Shown here piece after piece: positions 13,838 to 24,942 of a stretch of 64,000 bases of DNA; positions within the stretch are counted from its first letter, which is position 1, and each line of letters begins with the position of its first letter. Below the pieces are notes generated by a model. The model ran no database searches and was not told the origin of the DNA. It worked only from the letters and a program-made list of their open reading frames with translations. Made by a program: the position numbers and the translations under genes. This DNA comes from Diphasiastrum complanatum (taxonomy: Eukaryota; Streptophyta; Lycopodiopsida; Lycopodiales; Lycopodiaceae): the NCBI GenBank assembly GCA_029204225.1, contig CM055095.1, positions 39,732,141 to 39,796,140 of the forward strand. The letters run 5' to 3'.

Positions 13838-15620
13838 CTAGAAGATGAACTTGTATATCCAAAAAGGAAGTTGGAAAATCTCTTTCCAACAAAATACCAT
13901 TTCGATTATTTGGATTTTTATGGGATCCAATTCACTATTTTTTATTTCTTTTGAGGAAATCCACCTGCAAGATTGATAGTACATTAGGTTGTTTAACACA
14001 TAAAAAAATCGAAATATCACATATTTATATAAGTGCTTCAAAAAAAAAACAAACCTAATCATCGATGACAAATTGTAAAGCATATTTCGTACGTCATCGT
14101 TGAAGAGACCTCGAATAGAAAGTGGAAGTCTGAATTGCAACATCTTATGCCAATCATGTGCTTTCCATCCACTTAATTTACCATCTTTGGTAAATGACTT
14201 GCATAAATAATGTGCATAGTCTGGAGTTCTCATTCGTTTTATGACATGTTCAGCATATGAGAGTTGCTCTTTTGTAAGAATCCACGGCACGCTAGGTAGA
14301 ATCTCATCTCCATCTTTGGTGTATTGAATCTAATAGGGTGTTTTCACATCGGCCGCTTGTAGATCTTTACGAGCTGCGAAGTTGTCTTTTATGCCAATGA
14401 TGTGGTTCCATAAGGATTCACCAACGTTTTTGAATATGTGCATAGGATCCAATAGATGGTTTATCAACAAATTCCTCCAATAGGGTAATTTATGAAAAAT
14501 AGACAACCGTTTCATACCATCAATGGATTCATTCCATGAAGAATTAACGTCGTGATGTTTAAGCCATTCACCATGTCATTCTGCTACTCCCATGCATGGG
14601 GGTGGTGGTGTAGTTATAGGATTATCTCCTCGCCCTCCAAAATATCGCCTATTCGACCTTCAAAAAGATGATCAGGCGGCAAATATTTGCGATGATTTTC
14701 GAACACCACTTTTTTTAACATATTTGTGCTATGTCAACCCTCCAAAAGTGGTCCACAAATATAACATGTGTTGTAACCCGATGTGGTTAAACCTACACAG
14801 TTCATAAACCAAATTAAACATAAGCTTAGTTAAATATACTCAAATGTTAAACCATAAAATGGATTAGATTCATTATATAGATACCTGAACATTCACTTAA
14901 ACCGGGGTAGTCATGCATCGTCCACATTAGAATTCCACGAACAACGAAGTTTCGTTGTTGTAAAGGTCTCGAGATGTCGTAAGCGTGAATACCATTCCAA
15001 AGAATGCACAATTCATCGATCAAAGGTGTAATATACACATCCATGTTCTTGGCCTTGTACTTTCCTAGAATCAATAAAGCCAATAACAAGTGTCCCGTTT
15101 TAATACTCAACCATGGAGGTATGTTGTAATTAACGAGCACAACTGGCCATGTGGACCAAGTTGACGCTTGAACGCTAAAAGGATTTACGCCATCCATAGC
15201 AAGGTCAAATCTCAAATTACGAGGTTCGTTTTTAAACTCGAGCCATTGGTCTTCAAGATGTTTCCATGCAGGTGAATCACTTGGTACTTGCATCACATCA
15301 TCCGTAGATCAATTTTTGACATGCCAATCCATTAGTTGTGCCAAAGATATACATTGAAATAAACGTTGCAATCGTGGGATAATTGAAAAATGTCATAACA
15401 CTTTTTGTGGCACTTTATCCCCTTGTACGTCATCTCGAAAACGTGAAGCGTTACACATGGGACATTGAAGCTTTTCTGAATGCTCACCTTTATATAGAAC
15501 ATGGTCTTCTGGACATGCATGTATCGTGTCGTAATCCATTCCAAGCACGGTCATCATCTTTCGTGCTTCTTTTTGTGTTTTAGGTATCACATTTTCTTTC
15601 GAAAGTATTCGATTCAACAA
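13838..15620 (-). pseudogene. CACTA transposase Tnp2 blocks
   Basis: Four minus-strand frames align in order with the Tnp2 family. 15620-15393 has IHACPEDHVLYKGEHSE followed by LQCPMCNASRF (CP.C.. cysteines). 15296-14847 has LRFDLAMDGVNPF, then STWPVVLVNYNIPPWL and GILMWTMHDYPGLSECSG, the core of the domain ('D G . . P' and 'W T . . D . P'). 14515-14330 has LPYWRNLLINHLLDPMHIFKNVGES. 14290-13838 has KMLQFRLPLSIRGLF. Frameshifts and intervening stops make it non-functional; AT-rich gaps such as 14516-14846 hold no recognised coding text, though some may be old introns. Confidence 0.75.
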
Positions 15621-15739
15621 CCTAAAAACAGAACATTGTGAGTTGTTAGAAAAGAAAAAATTAACTTAATGTAAATATGCTATAAAGTATAATAGTTGTG
15701 TTATGCGTTAAGTACCCGAATAAAGATGTCACGCTACGA

Positions 15740-16375
15740 TCACTCCATTAGAATAAGAATTGATGTAGCTAGTCTCAAAATGGATGCTCCGAGATATAGA
15801 GGAGTGTCTGCCTCCTTGCGCAATAGAATCTCATCTTCATCTATCTCAAATTGTTCGTGATCTCCGTTTTCATTAGAAGATGCATGCATATCATCATTCT
15901 CATTTGTTTCAAAGTAAGATTCAAACATGTTGTGCATTGCTTCATCGTGTTGCACCTCATCATCATAATCATTAGAATCAAGCTGATTATTCTCTTTCCC
16001 AATTGTGTTTGCCTCTTCAATTTGTTTCATTGTTTGTTTTCTCATGTCTATCAAAACTTGACGTTGATTGTAACTAAACACGGATGGATCAACTCCATGG
16101 AGTGGCATTCGATGTATTGGCTACACACATGAAACAAATTCCATAAGTGACATATATAGATTGACGAAGATTATAACAAAAAACAATCATATAAAATTAA
16201 CAAACCTCAATGTCTTCCAAATTCGATGGTTGACCTTCTTCTTTTCATCCAAACTTCCACAAATGATTTTCAACAATGCATCTTTCACACATCTTTTGTC
16301 CATCACACTTGAGGCATGTGCACCATATTTTATTTTGAAAATAATTGCTCTACGAAAAACAAAAATCAAGTACAT
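15740..16375 (-). pseudogene. CACTA transposase N-terminal region
   Basis: The minus frame 16108-15740 (MPLHGVDPSVF...) is rich in D, E and N, like the linker between the N-terminal transposase-associated domain and Tnp2. A further short minus frame (16375-16187) includes a KRCVKDALLKIICGSLDE stretch and may be an upstream exon. Assignment rests mainly on position and strand. Confidence 0.4.
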
Positions 16376-16460
16376 GTCACTTTAGCACAATATTTTAACT
16401 TATAATAACAAAGGTTTTTATGAACAAGAAAACATGCATGTTTAATGACAAAACCAAGAC

Positions 16461-17880
16461 TTGTCGGTGTATTACATGAATAGTGTCACATATCTCTCTC
16501 TGAATGATGTTGGAGATGTTTTTGATCTAAGGGAGGACGAAATATTATCAATTTTGTCTAATTTCATCAAAGAATTCTCAGACTTCATAGATCTCGAGGG
16601 AGATGATGATCTATGTGCTTCTATTGATTACAAAGACAATATCACTTCAAAATTCTTCCCAAGCTTGCAATCTACAATTACAAATTCAGTTATTCGACAT
16701 CAATTCCAATGGATTGGGATTATGAACAAGAGGATGACAATCAGTCATATTGTTATGACAATTATGACAATGGTGTGGAGGAATGTTGGGATCAACGTGA
16801 CGATAACATTGAAGATTATGATCAAGATGACGACATCGCTGATGACAATCACTATCAAGACCACAACGACGATTTTGCTAATGATGATCAGTATCAGGAC
16901 TACAAGGACACTTCAGAACTTGACCATTACTCTGAAGATTTCAACGAGCAGCAAAGTGAAGAACAACACGAACCAGTCATTGGGGATTGCTCTGCAGATG
17001 AAGCAGTTGAACCATTCAATGGTCAGGATGAAATAGAGTTCAATGATGGTGATTATCAAGATCAAGATCAGTTCCAATTTACTACTGAAGATCAGTTTGA
17101 AGCGACAAGCGTCGATGAGCAACAACAGGTGCAAGGTGGAACAAAAGATCACTACAAGCCCATTGATCAATTCTATGATCTTGAAGAACTCAAGAGATGA
17201 CATTACCGTGGTGCAGAACAAAATTTCGATCATAAGGAAGATGATAATGTTGATTATGAGGCCTATGAAGATGCCTATGAAAGTGAAGAAATTGACGAAA
17301 ATGAAAGATGTTCTCTCTATGTCACTACAGTTCTGATTGGTCCTTCTCTGATGGGTACATCATTTGTTGACACAAATGACCTTAAGGAGGGAAGAAATAT
17401 GACCGCGACTGAAGCAAATTTGCATTGGGCTATCAACAATTGAATATTCTTGCGTTAGAGGATGTCATCAATTCCATCAACAAGGAAAACAGGTTAACAT
17501 GGAAACGAAATTCAAAACCATCAAATTTCTTGTGTACAGATGACCAAAAAGATCCCTTCACTGCATGGGATTTGATGAATCCGAATGTGGAATGCATGGC
17601 TCTAATAATTGCTCTGGAGTTAGAAATGGATACCACTATCCTACATCAAGGAGAAATGCATAAGGCTATAACACCGGATGCAGGGACAAAAAAAGACGCA
17701 TCTGGAATTGGATAGCCCATCCAACCAAGGAAGATACTAAGGAAGAAGACTTTCGAATGTTTGTTGCTTGGATCCTGTCAACCCATGCAAAACTAATGCA
17801 ACTTGAGGATTTCCTGGATTTTATCAATCTCTTCTTCAATGATCTTATCAAATCTATGGGATCAGTGTAGATCAAAGGTT
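16461..17880 (+). CDS. acidic, Asp/Gln/Tyr-rich hypothetical protein of an LTR element, broken
   Basis: The frame from 16461 has SLNDVGDVFDLREDEILSIL and then FIDLEGDDD. After about 16700 the better frame shifts to 16709-17200, a strongly acidic region of repeated short D/Q/Y/N words such as DDNQSYCYDNYDN and YQDQDQFQF. A third piece at 17425-17715 follows. The DVFDLREDEILSILS motif has a clear paralogue at 21597-21779 (FFDYREDEVLCILSS). I know no family with it. A purine run and TGTCATG LTR-like start follow at 18099-18109, so this is probably the internal region of a retroelement lacking pol. Frameshifts at about 16700 and 17200 indicate decay. Confidence 0.4.
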
Positions 17881-18096
17881 CTTTATGAAGAATTCTCGTC
17901 GCAACCTTGTTCTATGACAATAAGCCGAGGCAACAAAATCTGATGAACAGTAGATGGCTACTGACAAGAATAATACAAGACAGGATATTTCTTATTCAAG
18001 GTGGCCAAATATGATTCGACTATCGCCAAAGGATTCATGAAGCATGGCACTCAACAAAGAGCTACATGATCTTCATTTTTGAGGGCAAAATGCTTA

Positions 18097-18360
18097 AAGT
18101 AGGGGAAGTGTCATGTGCTGCATGTAATTAGCCCATGAGCTTACTAATGAATTGCCAAATATGGCCATGGAGCTAAAGTAGACTAGAATTAGTCAATAGG
18201 ACAGTTAATAAGGTGGCTCGAACAACCTTGTTATATTTGTGAATAGCAAATTTGTAATAATGGTTGTAAGGCCAAATTATTAAGGCCCCAAACTTATAGT
18301 AGAGGCACAAATGACCACTATAAATAATTGCAATTGTGCTAAATTTGGGGGCTATTGTTC
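18097..18360 (+). repeat. polypurine tract and start of a 3' LTR
   Basis: AAAGTAGGGGAAG (ending at 18108) directly precedes TGTCATGTGCTGC, the layout of a polypurine tract and LTR start on the plus strand. The following ~250 bp has a TATAAATAATTG box at about 18322. The right limit is uncertain because Copia RT text begins at about 18380. It would close the element whose internal part is 16461-18096. Confidence 0.45.
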
Positions 18361-18379
18361 ATTTTGTGTTTATCGATTT

Positions 18380-19310
18380 GATAAAAGAAGACAAGACTAT
18401 GCTATTTTCTGAATTCGACATGACCGATCTGGACGAAGCTCATTTCTGCCTTGGTATTCAAATCCACAAAGGCAAAAATCAAAAGTTGGTCTATATTACT
18501 CAATAAAGGTACATCTACAATATGTTAGTCAGATATAATCTGGTTAATTCCAAGTTAGTTCTCTCACCAATGGAACCAGGTCTCAAATTGTCAAAGGACC
18601 AGTGTCCCCAAACGATTGAAGAGAAGGAGGAGATGCGTGAGTATCTTTATCATTCGATAATAGGATCTCTTATGTATGCAATGATCTGTACCAGGCTAGA
18701 CATAGCTTTTGCAGTTAGCTCCTTAAGTCAATATATGACTAACCCTGCTATAACACATTGGAAGGCTCTTATCAGAGTCATGAGATATCTTCGAGCTACT
18801 ATGGACTTTTGCATTTGTTATGGAACAGTCAACAACGACAAACTCAATTTACTCATTGGTTTCACAGATGCAAGTTGGGCAGGAGATGTAGACACTTGTA
18901 AATCCACTTCTGGATTTACATTCTTCCTCAACAATGGTCCTATTTCTTAGAACAGTCAAAAGCAATCTTCAACAGCTCTATCTTCTACATAATTAGAGTA
19001 TATCATAGCCTCACAAGCTACAAAGAAAGCAATTCGGTTGAGAAACTTACTTTCAGATATCAATCTGAATCAATATGTTCCAACATTATTATTTTGTGAT
19101 AATCAAGTGTCGTTGCCTTTTCAGCCAATCCTAGATTTCATTCTAGGAGCAAGTACATTGAATTCAAGTATCACTATGTCAGAAGCAAAGTTCTCGATAA
19201 AGAAGTCTGATTGCAGTACTGTTGAATGCAAGATATGACAGCAGCTATTTTTACCAAAGCATTAAACTTGGATGCACACAGAAAGTTTTGTGCATGACTA
19301 AGTTTAAAGG
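18380..19310 (+). pseudogene. Ty1/copia RT C-terminus and RNase H, remnant
   Basis: Starts in mid-RT with LFSEFDMTDLDEAHFCLGIQI, then a stop at about 18502. The frame 18522-18950 follows: YHSIIGSLMYAMICTRLDIAFAV, LIRVMRYLRATMDFCICYG and FTDASWAGDVDTCKSTSGFTF, the RNase H motifs of Copia, with the 'D..WAGD..T..ST(S/T)G' catalytic segment present. It continues past a stop (SQKQSSTALSST) into LLFCDNQ at about 19088. It ends with the tail motif IFTKAL and HRKFC near 19245-19290. Gag, protease, integrase and the N-terminal RT are absent. Confidence 0.8.
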
Positions 19311-20250
19311 TCAAGGTATTCATGGATTCAGATTAAGATTATTCTCCTACTAATCGACTAATCGACATTTTAATCTTCGTCCAACTCATTATGCAGACCT
19401 ACAGTTTTTTTCGTGTTTCTACACAGTCCGCAGAAGTACTCGGGAATCGCTCACAGGTGGATCCAACTTATCAACGTTCGGGCATAATCCAACGAATATC
19501 TTGGCGGACGAAAGACAGTTTGTTGTTCGCCTTAATTGAAGCTACAGAATTTCCTGGGGGATTCACTGGATGGATGCCAACTCACTTTGGATGGATGCCA
19601 GCTCGCTATCCATTATGATTGACGACCAGATTAGTTGTCCTACTATTGGACATTGCTGCATTTGCTTAAGTATAAATAGATGCTCATATTTCTACTGTTT
19701 AAAAAAGTTAAGATCTCAAAGAATAATCAATGATCTTAGAGATCAAGTATTGAATAGTTAGCTCTCCCTCTCAAGCCTACGAGCTTGAACACTCTTGAGC
19801 ATTCTAGCTGAGTTCTTTAGAGTTGATTAGAGATTGCTATTGCGCTTAATGTTTATCAACATTGCGCTTAAATTCAGACTTATTTTTTAGTTGCTCAGAG
19901 ATAGCTTAGAGTATGCAGCTTTGATCCGCAAACTTGTTGTACTCATTTACATCTATTTCATTTTCATACTGAATCAATACTATCTTCTTATTGCGTTCAA
20001 TTTCATCTCAAAATGTATTCATTTTTGTAGTTTTTGCGACTGATTATTTGTCTGATAAATTCAATACCTAAATGTTTGGCTACGTAATCACTGTAGTACT
20101 AATGATTTCAAAGTTAGTTACTATAAGATCGAACGTGATTTCTATCACTATTTTTTTGTTTGAAATTGATAGGCGTAGTCATGCATAAGAAAGAGGGAGA
20201 TAGTTTATTCCGTTGTGCATGATAAGTTTTCTTTCTTGTTGTTCAAATTT
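19311..20250 (+). repeat. LTR-like non-coding sequence after the Copia remnant
   Basis: Follows the RNase H tail. A TATAAATAGATGC box at about 19670 and a CT-rich leader-like stretch (19760-19800) look like an LTR promoter and R/U5 region. No paired LTR is in the window and no exact termini can be fixed. Confidence 0.35.
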
Positions 20251-21079
20251 TTTTGATTCGATTCTTTTCGATCTATTTGTTACACACCTCTTTCCAACAA
20301 TCCGATCTTCTACCTCCTATTGGTGGATGTAGAGTTCTTTTGAAAACAGGTGTGACAACAAGGTTAAAGAAGTCTCTCCTAGTATGCTTTACCCTATCCA
20401 TGGGCACAGTCAGGAGGGCTATATCGATTCTGTACGTGAGAGGAGGAGAATTGGAAGAGGGAATAGAAGGTCACACAGAAGTGATATGTACAGTTTGATA
20501 TCGGTTCTTTGTGGGCGGATAATGTGGTGTGTAACAAGGGGGGTGAACGACGGTCGCATAGAAGCAATATCATGGAGAAAATGCACAAAACAAGTGAAAA
20601 TAGCCTAGGGCGACCTCTCCTTGTACCCCGAATGCTCGCACGTGTGGGTCAACGGTCCTCACACATGTGAAAACTCTACGCAGTTACGTTTTGACACATG
20701 TCTCGTACAGAATCTCAAGATGCTAACCATGTGTTGTTCACACATGTAAACGTAGTAATCAATAAGAAATGGCCACGTGCTTCAATCAGTGGCTACCACA
20801 TGTCACACACATGTGCAAGACCGGTCAACTAATCAGATAATGCCACATGGCAGGTTGATCCGTTGAATCGCACGTGTAAATGAAAACCATAAATGGCACA
20901 AAAACTGATCTTCTTTTTCATTTTGTTTTCTTCGTTTACTGCAAATATCAGTTCTGTGCACGATCTTCATTCCATCTTGTTGATCAATTGCATCGTGTGC
21001 GCACATAAGCGATATTGATGGATAGTAGTGCTATTTTCTTCCCGTACATATTATCTCGAGTTTTACAAATATCACTTCT
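20251..21079. other. no gene recognised; repeated 'TTCTGTGCGCG' phrases
   Basis: No coding motif. Phrases such as 'CACATGT' and 'ACGTGT' recur between 20635 and 20880. A 'TATCA.TTCTGTGC.CG.TCTTC.TTCCATCT' phrase occurs around 20946, 21068 and, in shorter form, 21130, a short tandem-like repetition just upstream of the next reading frame and resembling an element leader. Confidence 0.4.
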
Positions 21080-21779
21080 GTGCGCGGATCTTCTTCCATC
21101 TCAAAGACCTACTATACTGGCCTAAATATCGATTCTGTGCGCGCATTTGTTCAACACCCCCTCTGTCGCTTGGAATCGGTATTTGAGTATTTTAAATCAC
21201 CAATGGTTTTCAGTTCTCGATTTGATAGGGAAGGTTCCCTGTTAAAATTTCTTTCTGAGTTTGAAATATCCAAGGACGTAGAGTACTTCAAATCGCTATT
21301 TCGTCCATTTTTACATGTATTTTATATCGCACAACAGAGTGTTGAGATTTTTTATGAGCATTATGTCAAATTCAAAGATATAGTCACCATTCCAATCATT
21401 CTCCAAAGTCAACTTTCTTTTATGCATTTCAGTGAACTTGTACATTCATTTCTCCTTCACAAGTAGAGACTGGATAGAATGTACACTCGTCTTTTTCACC
21501 AGTTTAAGACTTCGACATCTTGTAATATATGTAAGCAAAAGTGTGCCCTTGTGGAGGTGCACACTTCTGATTTAGAATCTCATTCATTTTTTTGAGTTGC
21601 CCAAATATTACATAAATGATGATGTATATATAACGACTTCGGATCTTTGTAGTTTCTTTGACTACCGGGAGGATGAGGTCCTCTGTATACTATCCAGCAC
21701 TATTTCTAAGTTTTTTGATATAGTTGATTTTAAAACCTTTGACTTGGTGCCAAGTATTGATTGTGATGATGATGAATGA
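21080..21779 (+). CDS. hypothetical protein paralogous to the 16.5-kb frame, broken
   Basis: Two frames on the plus strand: 21080-21466 (128 residues, aromatic-rich, e.g. FEYFKSPMVFSSRFDREG) and 21597-21779 (60 residues, DLCSFFDYREDEVLCILSS then IVDFKTFDLVPSIDCDDDE). The second matches the start of the frame at 16461 (DVGDVFDLREDEILSILS, FIDLEGDDDLCASIDYKD) over about 45 residues, including the acidic end. The family is unknown to me. Because both copies sit among LTR-like sequences, an origin in a gag-like protein of a non-autonomous element is possible. Confidence 0.35.
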
Positions 21780-22044
21780 CTGCTTACTAGTGATGATTAT
21801 CTGAGAAAGGCTTTATCAAATGTCCGAGAGCATGGACTAAGTCTTCCTACTAGGAGTTTGTAGGCTTCAAGGAACAGCCGGATTTTCCTCGTCCATCTCA
21901 TATTGAATTTACAGACGATTTCTCACAATTGGAGGTCACAATATAGATCATCCTGATCTGGTTGCAGATGTGTAAGTTTATTGTTTTAAAATGTTTTATT
22001 GAATTTAATAACTTGATGTTTAATGAATTTCCTATTTTCTTATG

Positions 22045-22550
22045 CAGAATGCCCTTTTGATAGATGATTTTGTTGCTCGTCGAGGAGGCTACATACAACA
22101 CTCCACCTCATTTTATAGAGATAGCGGATTGGGCGACTACATTAGGCATTTTAAGAAGAATGAGATATGTGTTGCTCTCAATTCAATCCAGTTGGAGAGA
22201 CACTTATAATGGCTGTGAAGGCACTGTCTTATTATTTAGGAGGCCATATGTTTGCTAAGACTAATAAGATCATTTTTGTTAAAAGAAGTTATGTCCTAAT
22301 ATTTTAAAATTTTCTTCAGAAAATGTTCCTTTAAGGAGCTCAGCTCATTATTCATTGTATGCAGCATATATAGAACTAAGTGGAAAAAAGGATAATGCAC
22401 AACTTGGATTTACTGGACTATTAGGAACCATTACCAGGGCTGCCCCATGGGGTGGCGCTAGTGAAGCTTGGAAGGAGACCACTCATACCCATTATCTGGA
22501 TGGAGGGTCATTTCCTAGATGCATATTCAAGCATAGAGTTTCTCCATGAT
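22045..22550 (+). pseudogene. unidentified coding fragments (possible exons)
   Basis: After a TTATGCAG acceptor-like site at about 22047, one frame reads ALLIDDFVARRGGYIQHSTS and LGDYIRHFKKNE without a stop for about 50 codons. After another possible acceptor near 22318, a frame reads ENVPLRSSAHYSLYAAYIEL. Both look protein-like but I cannot name the family, and their frames do not join simply. They may be exons of a broken host gene or retrocopy. Confidence 0.25.
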
Positions 22551-22689
22551 AATACAACAATTGGAGAAGATACCATATCGGATGACAATGAAGAAAAACT
22601 TTGTATTGTCAATTTATACTGTCAATATAATTACATTGTTTTTTTTCTTGTGCCTATGATGAGCTTCTCTCTTGCTCTATGAATTTGCA

Positions 22690-23389
22690 AGCTTTTCTAA
22701 ACTTGTTATAATGTGAGGCTGGAATGACGCTCGTGCTTGCCAATATAATTTGTCCATTCTTTGTGATGACCAGATACTCATGCTCCCGTATGTATTTGCA
22801 AAAAATGTTCTATGATCTCAAAGTATGTGCTGTAAAATGGAGAGAGATAGCATTAGAAAATAAAAATTGCAATAAGTAACGATAGAAACATTAAGGTTAG
22901 ATAAAACAATTGACCATGTAATGTGTGATGTGATCTGGGCCCCTTGCTTTTGAAACAACATCGACAAACTTCACACAAGCTTATCTGCATTTGTAAATGT
23001 ATTTTTTTCTTAAGATTTTAATCATACTATCCAATTTCTTCCACACATCAACCTTCTGTAATCTAGTTGTTCCTCTCACCTCAAAATCCTGAATTGCAAC
23101 AATGATATCCTTCCAAACAGAATGTTGAATACTTGATGGCTTATTGAATGATCTGATGAAAATATATGTTTCTTAGATTTGCATTTACATCATTTTTGAA
23201 AAAGTCTGCAGAAATACACTAAGTGTCACAGTTCGCATTTTTTGTACTTTTTGAAAACTGTGACATTTATCTTCAACCTCTTCCATTCAATTATTTTTTA
23301 AGAAGTCAACTTGTTCACAGTTCAACAGTTTAACTATTTTCAACACCTTAGTCCCTTTTTCACATTTTTTCAAAAAATACGAAGAGAGA
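22690..23389. other. no gene recognised
   Basis: AT-rich spacer without recognisable coding or structural signals. Confidence 0.45.
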
Positions 23390-23700
23390 GAAAATTCTAG
23401 AAGGTCCTCTATTTTTAAGGGTTAAACTGCTAAAGACACCTTCGCCAACTTTTTTTAAGGGCACCTTTAACTTGTTTTAAAGGGCGCCTTCGGCTTTCCT
23501 GAAAAGAGCGAGAGAGTTGAACTGTTAAAGAGACCTTCGTCTTTTTAAGGGCACCTTAAATTTTGTTTAAAGGCACCTTCGGCTTTTTCGCAGAAATCCC
23601 GAAAGGAGAGAAAAATGTCGAAGGTTATCTATTTTGAACGAGGAACGCTTCCCATAATTTGTGAAGGGAGAGAAAACCACTTCACGTAAAATGCGAAGTG
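23390..23700. repeat. imperfect tandem repeat with 'CACCTTCGGCTTT' units
   Basis: A unit of roughly 100 bp occurs about 2.5 times: 'AACTG(C/T)TAAAGA.ACCTTCG', then 'TTTAAGGGCACCTT', then 'AAAGG(C)GCACCTTCGGCTTT'. Related 'ACACCTTCGG/ACACCTCCGGCTTTTTGAAGG' text occurs inside the Copia LTR at about 50330-50410, so this is probably a relic of a related LTR. Confidence 0.5.
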
Positions 23701-24159
23701 AGAGATTTTGCGACGTCCGTCGTCAACGATACTAATTTGTTGACCATATATATACTATGTACAGTTGTCACAAAAGCCATATACTTCTAAATACAACGGC
23801 TTTCCTCAAACATTCAATGTAATTAATACACAGATGAAATCTATAAATAGATCATCCAAGCACATATTAGTGGTTGCTCCGTCCATGAGATGTATTATTT
23901 GAGCCTCCCAGTTACGCCGTCAATTTTTTGTTGTAATTGCTATTTGTATTGTGCTTCAGTGTAATATAGCAGCAGCAGCTTTTCTATCTCTGTACAATGT
24001 AGATGAATGCTTGTTGTGATTGACTGACGCTTGAGGAACTCGCGATATCATACTGCTCTTTGGAAACTAAACTTCACATTGAATCTGATTTCCAGTAATA
24101 TCACACACAAACCATTTCTAATCTCTTCGGTGGACTGTACTCTTGTTTTTTTAGAGTAT
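23701..24159. other. no gene recognised; LTR-like promoter text
   Basis: Contains TATATATACTATG (about 23747) and TATAAATAGATC (about 23850), and ends with polyadenylation-like text. Possibly the remainder of the LTR relic at 23390-23700. No termini found. Confidence 0.35.
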
Positions 24160-24670
24160 GAATTAATTTTTAAGATCCTGTTGGGCAATTAGAACACTTA
24201 AAGCTTTGATTACATTTAGCATAAGCTGTCTATTAGACCGTTTTGCATTTAGCAGCTGATTGTAGTGGGAGAGTTGTTTCGCAATATTTCTGCTCTCTTC
24301 TCCGTTTGCGTTCTTCTATCTCCCTTACTCCATCAAAAGGGGAAGGCCCTTGACCAAAATTCTATTGGCTAATATTCACATTGATCCTATCCATTCATTT
24401 TGGACCCAACTTGATCCAAGGGTACACAAAAAGTACATTAGAAATCACAATATTCATGTGAGTCCAAGATTGGACCCAATTTTAAAAAGTTAAACTCTAA
24501 GTTCTAAGCTTGACTTTGGGCCTCAAGTTTTTATTTTAATTACAAAAGGGCCCAAGTCTATTATTTCTATTTACATTTAGCTTGCGTGCTTATTGGGCCA
24601 TGGGCTTATACGTGTAGGAAGCCATGCCCTCAGCAACACTTTTATTAACTAACTTTATTTATTTCTTTGA
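24160..24670 (-). repeat. LTR-like segment of the gag-only family, minus orientation (diverged)
   Basis: Read on the minus strand, the text follows the same order as the plus-strand LTRs at 33766, 37827 and 39644: TGAGGGCATGGCTTCCTACA and CGTATAAGCCCA (compare GAGGGCACTGGCATCCTGCA and CGTGTAAGCCCA), then GGGCCC, AGGCCC, GGGTCC, ACTCACATGAAT and finally CCAATAGAATTTTGG. It is too diverged to be the same insertion, but the shared order makes homology likely. It lies downstream of the minus-strand coiled-coil reading frame, where a 3' LTR is expected. Exact ends are not clear. Confidence 0.5.
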
Positions 24671-24942
24671 CCTGCAGTAGTGTCGGTCCCTCGGCACTCC
24701 GCCGGTTCAATAAAGTGGGTGCTTGGCTCGCCTCTAATTGATCAGGTAACTCGTCACATCTTCCATAAAGCTGATTTTGCCAGTATTTTTCAAGTCCTTA
24801 TTAGTGTGCAGGGACTTGTGGACACCAGTGATCCATCGTTGGTCGATCCAGGCTTGAAAACGGCTCATCCAAGGATGGCCCAGGAGGGTGGCTCAGTAAT
24901 ACACACGAGCGATTGGCAGTTGATCTTCCACGTGATCTGAGA

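Larger units (their letters stand above)
12364..16400 (-). mobile_element. decayed CACTA (En/Spm) DNA transposon
   Basis: Successive minus-strand coding blocks resemble the transposase (TNPD/Tnp2) of plant CACTA elements in the right order: N-terminal acidic part (16108-15740), Tnp2 blocks (15620-13838), a DUF4218-like block (about 13830-13070) and a DUF4216-like C-terminal block (12780-12364). Stops, frameshifts and AT-rich insertions (some of which may be introns) separate them. I could not find the CACTA termini or a 3-bp target duplication, so the outer limits are only those of the coding blocks. Confidence 0.7.
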
